A stretch of 64,000 bases of DNA from Komarekiella delphini-convector SJRDD-AB1 (GTDB taxonomy: Bacteria > Cyanobacteriota > Cyanobacteriia > Cyanobacteriales > Nostocaceae): assembly GCF_014831675.1 (NCBI RefSeq), contig NZ_VJXY01000001.1:179324-243323 (forward strand). The letters run 5' to 3'. How positions within the stretch are numbered: position 1 is the stretch's first letter; each line of letters begins with the position of its first letter. Below, one piece after another: positions 1 through 8,305 of the stretch. The notes under the pieces are model-generated. The model was given only the letters and a program-made list of their open reading frames with translations. It was not told the DNA's origin and did no database searches. A program made the translations under genes and the position numbers.

Positions 1-351
1 CCTACACCTTCTACACCAACGCCTCAGCCAACGCCTCAGCCAACCCAAGGCGGTTCTACTCCTACACCTTCTACACCAACGCCTCAGCCAACGCCTCAGC
101 CAACACAAGGCGGCTCGGCTCCTACACCTTCCAGACCAACACCCCAGCCAAGACAGGGCGGCTCTACTCCCAGACCTTCAAGACCAACGCCTCAGCCAAC
201 ACAAGGCGGCTCAAGACCTTCAAGACCGACACCTCAGCCAACACAAGGCGGCTCGGCTCCTACACCTTCCAGACCAACACCCCAGCCAAGACAGGGCGGC
301 TTTACTCCCAGACCCGCCAGACCAACGCCTCAGCCGACGCAGGGTGGTCGT
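1..351 (+). repeat. In-frame Pro/Thr/Gln/Gly-coding tandem repeat, 45-60 bp units
   Basis: Seven units start near 1, 61, 121, 169, 214, 259 and 307. Each ends in codons for QGG followed by S, F or R. Units are 60, 60, 48, 45, 45, 48 and 45 bp, so all lengths are multiples of three and the linker can change length without a frameshift. The array probably continues upstream of the window. Confidence 0.85.
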
Positions 352-1119
352 AAGCCAATTACTAGCCCAGGTAGAAATAGCAATCCAACTCGTGAGGTTT
401 CGCCTGTTCCCCCATCCAGCACTCTTCCTATCAAAGAAATTAACTTTGTAGATATCGCTTTTGGTATCTTGTCTAAAGGTGATTACCAGTCTAAAGGTAG
501 GTATTTTCATTTTTACCAGTTTGAAGGTAGAGAAAACCAACTGCTCCAAATCAGACTTGGTGGTAGTAAAGATCAACGCCGTACAAGCAACTTGAGTTTA
601 CAACCCTTCATGTTTTTGCTCGACCCAAATAATAAAGTTGTCTTAAAAAGAGGTAGTGGGGGGGCAAACAGTACAATTAGAGATGCATTTATATTTGCTC
701 GATTGCCTGTTAAAGGTACTTACACGATCGCAGTAACTAGCCGCAATCCAAAAGATATCGGTCGCTATAGTCTAGCTCTGCGGAATGATAGAGCCAGCTA
801 TACTCTAGACGAATCAGGCGAACTAACTGCCCAAAGCTCAACTCTTAAACAAAATGGCAGTCCTTACAATGTCTCTCAATTTCAGGGTAAAAAAAATCAG
901 CTTGTGAGTATTCGTGCAGATAGTATCAATGAGGAGTTTTCGCCTTATATAGTTTTGCTAAATTCTCAAGGTCAGAGAATCGCAGCTAATAATGACAAAG
1001 ATGGGATGTACAGCGCTCTTATTGACAGAGTTAAATTGCCTGAAGACGACACCTACTATATAGTTGTCACTTCAAACAATTCACGGGAACGCGGCACATA
1101 CCGATTGACTATTTTCTGA
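1..1119 (+). CDS. C-terminal part of a Pro/Thr-rich repeat protein with two PPC-like domains (5' partial)
   Basis: The frame is open from the left edge to the stop at 1117-1119 (372 residues visible), so the true start lies outside the window; a TTG at 469 would be only an internal codon. Residues 1 to about 117 are seven imperfect units rich in P, T, Q and G (core PTPQPTQGG). Two beta-rich domains follow, at about residues 144-263 and 270-372. Each has the pattern 'F.G...QLL.I..' then a central 'P....L.......' and an ending 'GTYTIAV/GTYRLTIF', typical of bacterial pre-peptidase C-terminal (PPC) domains. Such domains usually sit at the end of secreted or surface proteins, including proteases and kinases. 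The catalytic part, if there is one, is not visible. Confidence 0.75.
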   Translation, partial: PTPSTPTPQPTPQPTQGGSTPTPSTPTPQPTPQPTQGGSAPTPSRPTPQPRQGGSTPRPSRPTPQPTQGGSRPSRPTPQPTQGGSAPTPSRPTPQPRQGGFTPRPARPTPQPTQGGRKPITSPGRNSNPTREVSPVPPSSTLPIKEINFVDIAFGILSKGDYQSKGRYFHFYQFEGRENQLLQIRLGGSKDQRRTSNLSLQPFMFLLDPNNKVVLKRGSGGANSTIRDAFIFARLPVKGTYTIAVTSRNPKDIGRYSLALRNDRASYTLDESGELTAQSSTLKQNGSPYNVSQFQGKKNQLVSIRADSINEEFSPYIVLLNSQGQRIAANNDKDGMYSALIDRVKLPEDDTYYIVVTSNNSRERGTYRLTIF

Positions 1120-1148
1120 GTAGAGACGTTGCAATGTAACGTCTCTAC
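1120..1148. terminator. Hairpin between convergent genes
   Basis: GTAGAGACGTT and AACGTCTCTAC form a perfect 11-bp stem around GCAATGT. It begins right after the stop at 1119 and lies before the convergent kinase stop at 1166. Nearly the same palindrome recurs at 48306-48334, so it may be a dispersed repeat used as a bidirectional terminator. Confidence 0.6.
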
Positions 1149-1165
1149 AATGGTTTATCTGTCAC

Positions 1166-3466
1166 TTATCCGCTGGGTTTGGCGAGGTTAGTAACAATAG
1201 TAACTAACTCATCTGGCTCAACTGGTTTGGATATATGAGCTTGAAACCCAGCTTGCAGAATGAGTTTCCGTTCTTCATCTCTGGCAAATGCCGTTAAAGC
1301 GATCGCTGGAAGTTTTTCCTTTTGCCCGGTTTCTTGCGCTCTGATTTTGCGAATTAGCGAATAGCCATCCTCCTCTGGCATCCCAATATCACTGAGCAGG
1401 ATATCAGGTCTGAATTTTGCCAGCATTTCCAGGGCTTCACCTACTGAGCTAACCGCCGTCACCTGTGCCCCAGAATGTTCAAGAATAAAGGCAATTAACT
1501 CGCGCGTATCGCGATTATCTTCTACAAGGAGTACTTGCAAGTTGTCGAGTCCGGTGAAGTGATTAAATTGTTCTTCACTTTCATTGATTAGCTGCTCTGG
1601 TGGTGGTTCTACAATGGGTAACTGCACTGTAAATGTTGCTCCCCGTCCTTCCCCTTCACTAACTGCATAAACTCTGCCTGAGTGCATTTCGACTAAGTAG
1701 CGCACAATTGCCAACCCCAGCCCTAAACCATTATTTGCTCTGGTGGTTGTACTATCAGCTTGACTAAAACGTTCAAAGATGTAAGGTAGAAACTCAGCAC
1801 TAATTCCCTTGCCTGTATCAGTGACAGTAATTTGGGCATTGGAGTTTACTTGCTTCAGATGCACTTCTACGTGCCCATCACTAGGTGTAAACTTAATGGC
1901 GTTAGAGAGCAAGTTCCAGAGAATTTGCTGTAAGCGTTCTGCATCACCTATAACCTGACCCACTGAGGGGTCAAAGTTAAATTCGATTTGAATATTTTTA
2001 ATCTCTGCTGTGGGACGCAAAGCTTCAATTGCCCCATTAATTATGGGTATAAGGTTAACTTTACGGCTATTGAGGCGGATTTTACCTCGGACAATCCGCG
2101 AAATATCTAGGATGTCATCAATAACTTTTGTTTGAATTTTGGCATTTCGCTCGATTGTTTCGAGTGCTTTAGAGGTAGTTGCTTCGTCTAATTTGCGGTT
2201 CCGGATCATTTGAACCCAACCAATCATCGAGTTGAGAGGTGTACGGAGTTCGTGGGAGACGATCGCTAAAAACTCATCTTTGATGCGGCTAGCTTCTTGG
2301 GCTTGCTGATAAAGCCGTGCATTGTCAATGGCGATCGCTGCACGTTGGGCCAGTTCACAAGCCATTACTAAGTCTACGGTAGTATAGTGACGTCCTGGTT
2401 GTGTCGATGCAAATGTAATTGTCCCCAGCTTGCGATCGCGTACCAGCAATGGCACAATCATGTCGGACTTGGCTTGCAGTTGGTACAGGAGGCTGAGGTG
2501 TTCCTCGTTATAAGCGATTTTTAATAATGAGGACTCATGAATAACTATATTCAGTTGCGGCTTTCCAGTGCTTAAAACCCTTGGTGCTCCATAATCAGCA
2601 TCGATAGAGACTGGGTAGCATTGCTGGAGTTTTCTTACTAATGCTTCCTTCTGTGCTTCCAATGCAGCCACTATTGGGTTACTGAAAATCGGCAAATTAT
2701 TTTCGATGACATCTACAATACACCAGTCGGCTAGGGTTGGCACTGCCAATTGGGCGACACTGTTTAGGGTGGTGTGATAGTCGAGAGAAGATGCTAATAC
2801 ACAACTTGCTTCACTTAAAAAATAAGATCGCTTCTGTGCCGCTTGGGCTGCAATTCGCGTAGCTTGTTCACTGGCAAGTAACTGATTGCGTTCTAACTCT
2901 AAACGCTTGCGATCGCTAATATCGCGCATTAGCCAACGCAGAGCAACTGGCTCCCTTTGGTTGTTACGCACAGTAACTACTGTCACAGCAGCATCAAAGC
3001 AGACTTGTTTTCGTGGTTGTAAGCAAATTTCCCACTCCTCGCGTCTGTCGAGGTGCTGCAATTGAGTGAGGAAATCAAAAAAAGCTTGATGGTCTGATTG
3101 TGCGATGTAACTAAGCAGTGGCTTGCGAATCAAAAATCTCTGCGATACATTGAGCAGAACAGAGGCGGCACGGTTAGCTTCCAGAATAGTGCCATAAATA
3201 TCAGTCACCAAATAACCATCTGGTGCAAAATCAAATAATTCTTGATAGCGGTGGCGTTCTTCCTTTGCCACTGCTCGTGTTGCTTTTAGCTGTTCTTCAG
3301 CTACTTTTAGTTCTTCTAAAGCTATGTGGAGTTCTTCAAAAGCTTCTGTTATTAAATCTTGTTGTGAGCTAGTAGTAAAAGTAAACTCCTGTGTAGTGCG
3401 TTGCAGTAATGCCACTACCCGTGAGCGCAATTCCTCTATTTGTTGGCTCAAATCATCTATGTTCAT
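1166..3466 (-). CDS. PAS-GAF hybrid sensor histidine kinase with C-terminal receiver
   Basis: A 766-aa soluble hybrid kinase with no clear membrane segment. An N-terminal coiled coil (about 1-75) leads to a PAS domain (about 72-190) and a GAF domain (about 215-385). The HisKA dimerisation domain carries the H-box SHELRTP with phospho-acceptor His405. An HATPase_c domain follows, with the N-box near 518-526 and the GLGLGLAIV glycine-rich lid. The C-terminal receiver (about 643-760) has the acidic pair near 649-650 and phospho-acceptor Asp693 in SDIGMP. The order PAS-GAF-HisKA-HATPase-REC is common in Nostocales. The input signal is unknown; the GAF domain lacks an obvious bilin-binding cysteine context. 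It is convergent with the PPC protein. Confidence 0.9.
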   Translation of the reverse strand: MNIDDLSQQIEELRSRVVALLQRTTQEFTFTTSSQQDLITEAFEELHIALEELKVAEEQLKATRAVAKEERHRYQELFDFAPDGYLVTDIYGTILEANRAASVLLNVSQRFLIRKPLLSYIAQSDHQAFFDFLTQLQHLDRREEWEICLQPRKQVCFDAAVTVVTVRNNQREPVALRWLMRDISDRKRLELERNQLLASEQATRIAAQAAQKRSYFLSEASCVLASSLDYHTTLNSVAQLAVPTLADWCIVDVIENNLPIFSNPIVAALEAQKEALVRKLQQCYPVSIDADYGAPRVLSTGKPQLNIVIHESSLLKIAYNEEHLSLLYQLQAKSDMIVPLLVRDRKLGTITFASTQPGRHYTTVDLVMACELAQRAAIAIDNARLYQQAQEASRIKDEFLAIVSHELRTPLNSMIGWVQMIRNRKLDEATTSKALETIERNAKIQTKVIDDILDISRIVRGKIRLNSRKVNLIPIINGAIEALRPTAEIKNIQIEFNFDPSVGQVIGDAERLQQILWNLLSNAIKFTPSDGHVEVHLKQVNSNAQITVTDTGKGISAEFLPYIFERFSQADSTTTRANNGLGLGLAIVRYLVEMHSGRVYAVSEGEGRGATFTVQLPIVEPPPEQLINESEEQFNHFTGLDNLQVLLVEDNRDTRELIAFILEHSGAQVTAVSSVGEALEMLAKFRPDILLSDIGMPEEDGYSLIRKIRAQETGQKEKLPAIALTAFARDEERKLILQAGFQAHISKPVEPDELVTIVTNLAKPSG

Positions 3467-3670
3467 ATTGCTTAATTTGCAAAACTATGAAGCATGAGTG
3501 CAGGTAGCAATTTAAACATAACTACACACGTAGCTTAAAATCAGTCATCTAGTAATGATAAAGTCTTTGGTCTTTTCTTCGCATCCTACTAGGGCGTTAA
3601 AACTATACGAGAGGAGTGAGAGATTGGGGGAGTGAGGGAGCAGGGGAGATATGTTTTGCAATACAACAAT

Positions 3671-3730
3671 GAGTCTTTGATATTCGTGGACGAGTCTTTG
3701 ATATTCGTGAGCAACTCTTTAATACTCGCC
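3671..3730. repeat. Short tandem repeat of about 20 bp
   Basis: Three imperfect copies of GAGTCTTTGATATTCGTG lie between the histidine kinase and the Ser/Thr kinase. They create a spurious minus-strand reading frame (3589-3780) that I do not consider a gene. The rest of 3467-3761 shows nothing further. Confidence 0.6.
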
Positions 3731-3761
3731 TCCTCTGCCCCCCTGCCTCCCCTGCTCTCAC

Positions 3762-5792
3762 TCACTGAGACAATTGCCAAATCTTGATAGTATTATCCTC
3801 GCTACTGCTGACAAGGGTCTTACCATCAGGACTAAAGGTTACAGATGTGATGGTGTTGCTACGCCCCGCCAATTTGAGAATTTCCTCTCCTTTTGCAAGG
3901 TTCCAAAGTTTGATTGTACGATCGCGACTACCACTAGCAAGAATTGTGCCATCTGGGCTAAAGGCTACAGATGTGACTGTGTTGCTATGTCCCACTAATG
4001 TTAAGATTTCTTCTCCAGTAGCTAGATTCCAAAGTTTGATTGTGCGATCGCGACTAGCACTGGCAAGAGTATTACCATCTGGGCTGATGGCTACAGCTGT
4101 AACTGTTTGAGTATTTCCCATTAATGTGCGAATTGGATTTCCATTGCCCATATTCCACAGTTTGATAGTCTTGTCAAAACCGCCACTAGCAAGGGTTGCA
4201 CCATCTTGGCTAATGGCAACAGACCGCACCCAGAATGTATGTCCTACAAGTGTGCGGATTTGGCGTCCAGTTGCTAGATTCCATATTTTGATAGTGTTAT
4301 CATCACTACCACTAACCAGAGTTCTGCCGTCTGGGCTGATTGCTAAAGCATGAACAGAGTCGGAATGCCCGATCAAAGTACGGATTTGTTGTCCGGTTGC
4401 TAGATTCCATATTTTGATGGTGTTATCATCACTACCACTAACCAAGGTTTTGCCATCTGGGCTAATCACTACAATATTCACCTGCTGGGAATGCCCGTTG
4501 AGTGAAGAGATTTGCTTTGCGGTTGCTAAATTCCACAGTTTGATTGTGCGATCGCCACTGCTAGCAATTATCTGGCCATTTGGGCTGATGGCGACAGATG
4601 AAACCGAGTTTTCATGACCTTTAATAGCGTGAGATAACACAATATTTCTCAAAGCAGTTTTTGGCGGTTGACCCAAAGCCTCCTCACCGTCTGGTCTATG
4701 ATTGTGCTGATTCAACCTAGCAGCCAAACTGGCGTAAATCCGGCGAGATTGCTGATACCAAGTTTCGCTAAATCCAAACAATAAAATGAAAGCACTAACT
4801 AAAACTACACTTTTGAGTAAGGTATATTTTATTGGTAAATCTGGTGCTTGTGTTGGTGGGATTTTTCTTGTTAATTGACCAGCTGGTGGTAGTGCAAGTG
4901 GTTGTTTGTAAGTCAAATCTTTAATTACTTCGTCGGCTGATTGATAGCGCTCTTGGATGTCTTTTTTCAAAAGCTTTTCCAGAACAATTTCTAACTCTGT
5001 AGTCAATGGAATTCGCAAATATTGCCGCCAATTTCCTACCCAGGCATAGCCGTTTTCCATCCACAATTGAAAGGGAGAAATTCCTGTTAGTAGATGAAAG
5101 CAGGTAGCTCCTAAACCAAATAAATCACTAGCTGGATAAGCTTTGCCATCTCTAATTTGTTCAATTGGAGAATATCCATGTGAACCGATTGATGTGCCAA
5201 CTTTATTTTGAATGTTTGTAAATTGCTTTGAGGAGCCAAAATCAATCAGGTTTAATCTTCCATCATTTTTACGCCTGATAATATTTTCTGGCTTAATATC
5301 TCGATGAATGACGCCGCGATCGTGAATAAATTTGAGTATAGGCAATAAATCTAATAAAATTGCCTGAACTTCTTTAGCACTATACCCTTTACGTTGCTGC
5401 AACTCCTTTAACAAATTCTGCCCATTGATAAACTGTTGTACTAAATACAGACAGCCGTCTTGCTCAAAGTAAGCCAACAGCGTGGGAATTTGGGGATTTT
5501 CTCCAAGTTCTTGTAGTCGCTTTGCTTCTTCGGCAAACAACTCCATTGCTTTTTTTTGTGACCAAGTTCCTTGAAATTTAGGCGCTAATTGCTTGATGAC
5601 GCAGTGTTCATTTAGTTTATCTGTATCTTCTGATAGGTAGGTTCTGCCAAATCCCCCCTCATCTGAAAGCACTCGGATGACACGGAAGCGATTTCTCAAA
5701 AGTGACACCAGCGGGGTGCTACAAGTTTGGCAAATTTTCTTTCCATTGGGATTTAGGGGATTTTGGCAATCGGGATTTAAGCAGCAGATCAT
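3762..5792 (-). CDS. Membrane-linked Ser/Thr protein kinase with seven WD40 repeats
   Basis: 676 aa. The N-terminus has a CxxxxxC...CxxC zinc-ribbon-like segment (residues 4-25). A Hanks-type kinase domain (about 35-295) follows, with GGFGRTY in the P-loop, Lys67 in VIKQL, HRDIKPEN at 163-170 and DFG at 184-186. A hydrophobic helix near 325-343 should anchor the protein. From about 390 there are seven WD40 repeats (GH....V..VAISPDG...L.SGS.D.TIKLWNLATG), enough for one beta-propeller. Kinase-TM-WD40 proteins are common in filamentous cyanobacteria; the propeller presumably binds partners outside or across the membrane. Blades 5 and 7 have GN and GR in place of GH. The repeats produce several plus-strand shadow frames. 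A second kinase lies upstream on the same strand. Confidence 0.93.
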   Translation of the reverse strand: MICCLNPDCQNPLNPNGKKICQTCSTPLVSLLRNRFRVIRVLSDEGGFGRTYLSEDTDKLNEHCVIKQLAPKFQGTWSQKKAMELFAEEAKRLQELGENPQIPTLLAYFEQDGCLYLVQQFINGQNLLKELQQRKGYSAKEVQAILLDLLPILKFIHDRGVIHRDIKPENIIRRKNDGRLNLIDFGSSKQFTNIQNKVGTSIGSHGYSPIEQIRDGKAYPASDLFGLGATCFHLLTGISPFQLWMENGYAWVGNWRQYLRIPLTTELEIVLEKLLKKDIQERYQSADEVIKDLTYKQPLALPPAGQLTRKIPPTQAPDLPIKYTLLKSVVLVSAFILLFGFSETWYQQSRRIYASLAARLNQHNHRPDGEEALGQPPKTALRNIVLSHAIKGHENSVSSVAISPNGQIIASSGDRTIKLWNLATAKQISSLNGHSQQVNIVVISPDGKTLVSGSDDNTIKIWNLATGQQIRTLIGHSDSVHALAISPDGRTLVSGSDDNTIKIWNLATGRQIRTLVGHTFWVRSVAISQDGATLASGGFDKTIKLWNMGNGNPIRTLMGNTQTVTAVAISPDGNTLASASRDRTIKLWNLATGEEILTLVGHSNTVTSVAFSPDGTILASGSRDRTIKLWNLAKGEEILKLAGRSNTITSVTFSPDGKTLVSSSEDNTIKIWQLSQ

Positions 5793-6950
5793 GATCTGAC
5801 AAGCGCGACTGCATGAATATTTATCTTAATAAAAGGGGTTTAACTGTTAACTGTTGACTGTTGACTGTTGACTGCTGATTGTTAACTGTTTGATTTAAAT
5901 CCCCTTACCTAAACATAATTGCGTAAAGCCTACGGTATAGCTACGCTTAGAGCACAGCGGGGCTACACCCAACTGCGAATTGCAAATTGTTTAAGCTAAG
6001 TTTGTCCTTCTCTTACAAAGTTGAGCCAGTTGCTTGGGCGGGTTAAGAGACTTGTGCATTAGCGTAGCGGTAGCGACGTAGGAGCGTCACTGGCGTCTGT
6101 TCGCCTTTGGCGTTGGCGAAGCCATCGGATAGCGCAGCGTTAGCGAGGAACGAGCGTCGGAAGCCTCTCTACGAGACGCTCCGCGAACCGTTCAGACTTT
6201 GCGCTTTTCCCTTAAAGTAATTGACTCTCGCGTACTGGTAGATGTAGGTAGAAAACCCTGTTCTGGGGATTATGGAGCTACTCAATAAGTTAGCGTTTGT
6301 AGATAGTAGCAAGTCTTCCTCAGCTTCGGAAAACTACGAGAGCCATAAAATTATTTTCTTGATTATATAATAATCTGAATTGAAAATTTTTTTAAATTAT
6401 TTACTCAAGTAATTTTGCTTATCTCTTGGCAAGTAACAAGCTACTATAGCGTTTTCTAGCCGACTGAGGTACAAATTTATCAGTGTACCCTGCGGAAAGC
6501 CCTTCTCCTGCAAAGACGCTGCGCGAACAGGTTCAGGGGTTCGCAAGACGCTCGATGACTCGCTACCGCTGCGCTATCGACGGGAACCGCCTTCTCTACG
6601 AGACACTTTGCGAAGGCAAAGCCTCTCGTAGAGAAGACTGCGACCCCCTCACCGTTACGCGTCTATATCGGTGTTAATCTGTGGTTAATTACTTCAACGA
6701 GAACAGCTATAGGTATTAATTAAAACCAGATTAATCAAACATATTTGACTATTAAATATAGTCAAAATCATTACTAAATTTATTTCTAAAAAGGCGTCGA
6801 GAAAACCCATTCCTTCTAAGGATGAGATGAAAGACGCGCCGTCAACAGTCAACAGTCAACAGTCAACAGTCAACAGTCAACGTGAAATCTTACCCCTTTT
6901 GGGGTGGGATGAGCTTAACTTGATTAATTGTCAATTTGATACTTTAGGTA
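5793..6950. other. Gene-free intergenic region filled with repeats
   Basis: No supportable gene. 5840-5892 is a run of TTGACTG/TTAACTG heptamers. 6055-6200 and 6480-6660 are GC-rich dispersed repeats (GCGTAGCGGTAGCG-type; AGACGCTGCGCGAAC-type). A 64-codon plus-strand frame at 6483-6677 is made entirely of this repeat and has no protein-like features. The last 160 bp hold the composite repeat listed separately. Confidence 0.7.
6788..6917 (+). repeat. Composite interspersed repeat, copy A
   Basis: It runs from AAAAAGGCGTC through GAAAACCCATTC, GATGAAAGACGC and a CAGTCAA heptamer array to GTGAAATCTTACCCC and GGGATGAGCTTA. The same ordered modules recur at 38138-38270 in the same orientation, and at 36547-36903 inverted and interrupted. 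Confidence 0.75.
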
Positions 6951-7994
6951 TTAATTACATGACTTTGTTTCTTTGAGTCGTGCTCTCCATTTCCGAATGG
7001 CGCTAGCAGTTCTTGCAACTGGAGGCACATATACTTGAGGATTTTCTACTTTTGTAGTTTGATTTTTGAGGTGTTGGGTAGTTAAACAGTTATTTAAAGC
7101 CGGCAAATAGCTTTCCCAGTTCAAAGCTGCGATCGCATCATCAGCAGTCCTAAAGCGTTCATCTAAAGGAATTTTCACCATTTTGCTCAAAACCTGACCA
7201 AAATCGTTACTGATATTTACTTCTTTTTGCCAACATATCTCACCGGTATCTGCATCATAGTCAAATTCTAAAGGGCTTTTGCCCGTCAACAAATAAAGAC
7301 AAGTCATACCCAGTGCATAAATATCACTGGCATAAACTGGACGCAGAGACAACTGTTCTGGTGGTGCAAATCCCATAGTTCCAATAAAAGCAGTTTTATT
7401 GATTGAATTTTCACAGGCGTCAGCTAATTCTTCTTTGACTGCACCAAAATCGATTAGTACTACCCGTCCGTCGTACTCACAGCGCAGTAAGTTCTGAGGT
7501 TTAATATCCCGATGAATTACACGATGTTTATGAAGATACTGCAATACTGGTAATAATTCCTGCAAAAATTGTTTAACGGCGGCTTCATTCTTTGGCCCAT
7601 TTCGCCGGACTTCTTGCGCCAAAGTAAAGCCTTGCACGTATTCTTGAACTAAATAAAACTCTCCATTGTTTTCAAAGTAGTCTAAAAGTAGAGGAATTTG
7701 AGAATGGCTACCGAGTTGACCTAAAGTTTTGGCTTCTTTTTCAAAGCGATCGCACGCTCTTTGCCAGCTTTGAGGACTAGTCACCTTCACACAAAGCTGC
7801 TTAATTACACACAATTGATTCCCTGGTAGTACAGCATTCTTGGCTAAATACGTGATGCCAAAACCACCTCTACCCAAAATTCGTAGTATTTCGTAGCGAT
7901 CGCGAAATAGCTGTTTGGAACCACACATTTGACCAAGTTGAGTCTGTTGTGAAGTGTATCCATGATTAGTTATTTTGGAATAAGAGCGATTCAT
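6951..7994 (-). CDS. Ser/Thr protein kinase
   Basis: 347 aa with a Hanks-type kinase domain from about 34 to 290. It shows GRGGFG (41-46), catalytic Lys65 in VIKQL, HRDIKPQN from His161 and DFG (182-184) followed by AVKEE, then the APPEQ activation-segment end. Unlike the kinase downstream at 3762-5792 it has no zinc ribbon, membrane helix or WD40 repeats. Its C-terminal tail of about 55 residues is basic and without recognisable domains. The protein is probably cytosolic. The two kinases face the same way but are separated by more than 1 kb of repeats, so they are unlikely to be one operon. Substrates are unknown. Confidence 0.9.
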   Translation of the reverse strand: MNRSYSKITNHGYTSQQTQLGQMCGSKQLFRDRYEILRILGRGGFGITYLAKNAVLPGNQLCVIKQLCVKVTSPQSWQRACDRFEKEAKTLGQLGSHSQIPLLLDYFENNGEFYLVQEYVQGFTLAQEVRRNGPKNEAAVKQFLQELLPVLQYLHKHRVIHRDIKPQNLLRCEYDGRVVLIDFGAVKEELADACENSINKTAFIGTMGFAPPEQLSLRPVYASDIYALGMTCLYLLTGKSPLEFDYDADTGEICWQKEVNISNDFGQVLSKMVKIPLDERFRTADDAIAALNWESYLPALNNCLTTQHLKNQTTKVENPQVYVPPVARTASAIRKWRARLKETKSCN

Positions 7995-8216
7995 TAGCTA
8001 TAGAAAAGCTACTGTACAATGTCTTTAATTTTATGAAAAATATTCTTTGGTGTCAGTAGCATCACTGTATCTTTGCTAAATCATGACCTTTTTCACCCTA
8101 CAATTGAAAATTTCAAATATAAAATTCAAAATTTGATAGCAAATTAATCCTGATGAAACTTGTTGGTAAATGAGGTGATAAATTACCTGTGAAGTATGAA
8201 GCTAAAACATCAAAAA

Positions 8217-8246
8217 GTAGGGTGGGCATTGTAATGCCCACCCTAC
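8217..8246. terminator. Perfect hairpin, possible terminator of the GH57 gene
   Basis: GTAGGGTGGGCATT and AATGCCCACCCTAC form a 14-bp perfect stem about 60 bp beyond the GH57 stop codon. A related motif (GTAGGGTGGGCATCTTGCCCGC) occurs inside the gene at 46576-46998, so this is also a dispersed repeat. The remainder of 7995-8305 shows no gene. Confidence 0.5.
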
Positions 8247-8305
8247 AAGCTGCTTTATCCCTTTATTAAGTTAAATTCTCCTAACTCCTGTCTCCTAACT
8301 CCTTT

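Noticed and set aside
3774-4617. Several plus-strand frames opposite the kinase WD40 region
   Set aside because: They repeat with the WD40 period and are antisense shadows of it.
5840-5892. TTGACTG heptamer run considered as CRISPR-like or direct-repeat array
   Set aside because: No spacers; it is a simple tandem heptamer typical of Nostocales genomes.
6483-6677. 64-codon plus-strand frame
   Set aside because: Composed entirely of GC-rich dispersed repeat (AGACGCTGCGCGAAC type); Arg/Cys-rich chance translation.
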